This document shows, piece by piece, positions 4,873 through 5,168 of a DNA stretch of 5,168 nt (position 1 is its first letter; each line of letters opens with the position of its first letter). The DNA is from Actinomycetota bacterium (lineage in GTDB: Bacteria; Actinomycetota; Thermoleophilia; Gaiellales; Gaiellaceae): contig PLDP01000070.1 in the NCBI GenBank assembly GCA_003136795.1, positions 1 to 5,168 of the forward strand. The letters are read 5' to 3'. A program made the position numbers and the translations under genes. The notes under the pieces are model-generated. The model saw only the letters and a list, made by a program, of their open reading frames with translations, did no database searches and was not told where the DNA came from.

Positions 4873-5168
4873 ACCCTGCTCACCCTGGTACGGCCGAAGA
4901 GCCCCGACGGTTTCACCAGCAGGACGATGAGCATGAGCAGGAAGGCGGCCGGCAGCAGGAGCTGCGGCGTGACCCAGCTGACGTAGGCGCCGAGCAGGTT
5001 GAGCATCACGCCGATCGCGAGCGCGCCGATGACGGCGCCGGCCGCGCTCTCGAGCCCCCCGAGCACCGCCGCAGCGAACGCGTAGATGAGGATGCCGTCC
5101 ATCATCGACGGCTGCAGCAGCACGCTCGGGCTGGCCGCGGCCATCATCCCCGCCACCGCGCCGAGCAC
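4869..5168 (-). CDS. livH: Branched-chain amino acid ABC transporter permease, LivH-like, 5' part outside window
   Basis: The C-terminal 99 residues of a LivH-type permease; full members have about 290-300 residues, so about two thirds lie beyond position 5168. The frame is open to the edge, and the GTG at 5166-5168 is not a credible start because family sequence should precede it. Typical features are the segment PSMMDGILIYAFAAAVLGGLESAAGAVIGALAIGVMLNLLGAYV, matching the LivH block with a VLGG-x-x-S-x-x-GA loop, and the C-terminal LMLIVLLVKPSGLFGR, a hallmark ending of LivH/LivM permeases. Two to three membrane helices are seen here. The TGA stop overlaps the livM start by 4 nt (ATGA). It forms a heterodimer with LivM in the cytoplasmic membrane. 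Upstream genes, probably including the ATPases, are not visible. Confidence 0.9.
   Translation of the reverse strand: MLGAVAGMMAAASPSVLLQPSMMDGILIYAFAAAVLGGLESAAGAVIGALAIGVMLNLLGAYVSWVTPQLLLPAAFLLMLIVLLVKPSGLFGRTRVSRV

Noticed and set aside
4429..4986. A 185-codon plus-strand open frame opposite livM and livH
   Set aside because: Composition is Asp/Arg/Glu-rich, the mirror of membrane-protein codons on the other strand, and it spans the livH-livM overlap.
5166..5168. GTG at the extreme right edge as the start of livH
   Set aside because: LivH permeases need about 190 more residues upstream, and the sequence at the edge already lies inside conserved membrane segments.
1..5168. Search for a new defence, mobile or biosynthetic system
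   Set aside because: All genes but one small exported protein belong to housekeeping or transport families. No repeats array, integrase, transposase, toxin-antitoxin pair or nuclease cluster is visible.

Overview
The window is high-GC DNA with all six protein-coding genes on the minus strand, so transcription runs from high to low coordinates. GC-rich third codon positions, a TTG and a GTG start, the pdxT-yebC pair and the style of the substrate-binding protein suggest a soil actinobacterium. A deep lineage such as Thermoleophilia/Gaiellales seems plausible, but this rests on remembered family resemblance and was not tested by search. There is no phage, transposon, CRISPR, tRNA or rRNA signal, and base composition looks even throughout.

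Region A (5168 to 2687) is the 3' part of a LIV/HAAT-type ABC importer operon. It holds the C-terminal end of a LivH-like permease (cut by the window edge), a complete LivM-like permease and a complete secreted type-I substrate-binding protein. Both junctions are 4-nt ATGA overlaps, so the three cistrons are probably translationally coupled. No ATPase genes (livG/livF) are visible; if linked, they lie upstream of livH, beyond the window. Eight bases after the binding-protein stop there is a long, nearly perfect hairpin with a GAGA loop and no U-tract, which I read as the probable operon end.

Region B (2623 to 1266) holds a metallo-beta-lactamase-fold hydrolase with an intact metal-binding set and a C-terminal winged-helix-like tail. 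After it comes a 123-residue secreted protein that I do not recognise.

Region C (1243 to 1) holds pdxT, the glutaminase subunit of pyridoxal-5'-phosphate synthase, overlapping by 14 nt the TTG start of yebC, a YebC/PmpR/TACO1-family protein whose last residues run off the window. pdxS, the usual partner just upstream of pdxT, is absent from the window.

The genes are ordinary families. The less ordinary content is regulatory: the strong hairpin after the transporter operon; TANNNT-type -10 motifs 6-7 nt before the start codons of the hydrolase and pdxT, both lacking a Shine-Dalgarno, which suggests leaderless transcripts; and a perfect GC hairpin inside the pdxT 3' end next to the yebC ribosome binding site. 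I see no convincing evidence for a new multi-gene system here.
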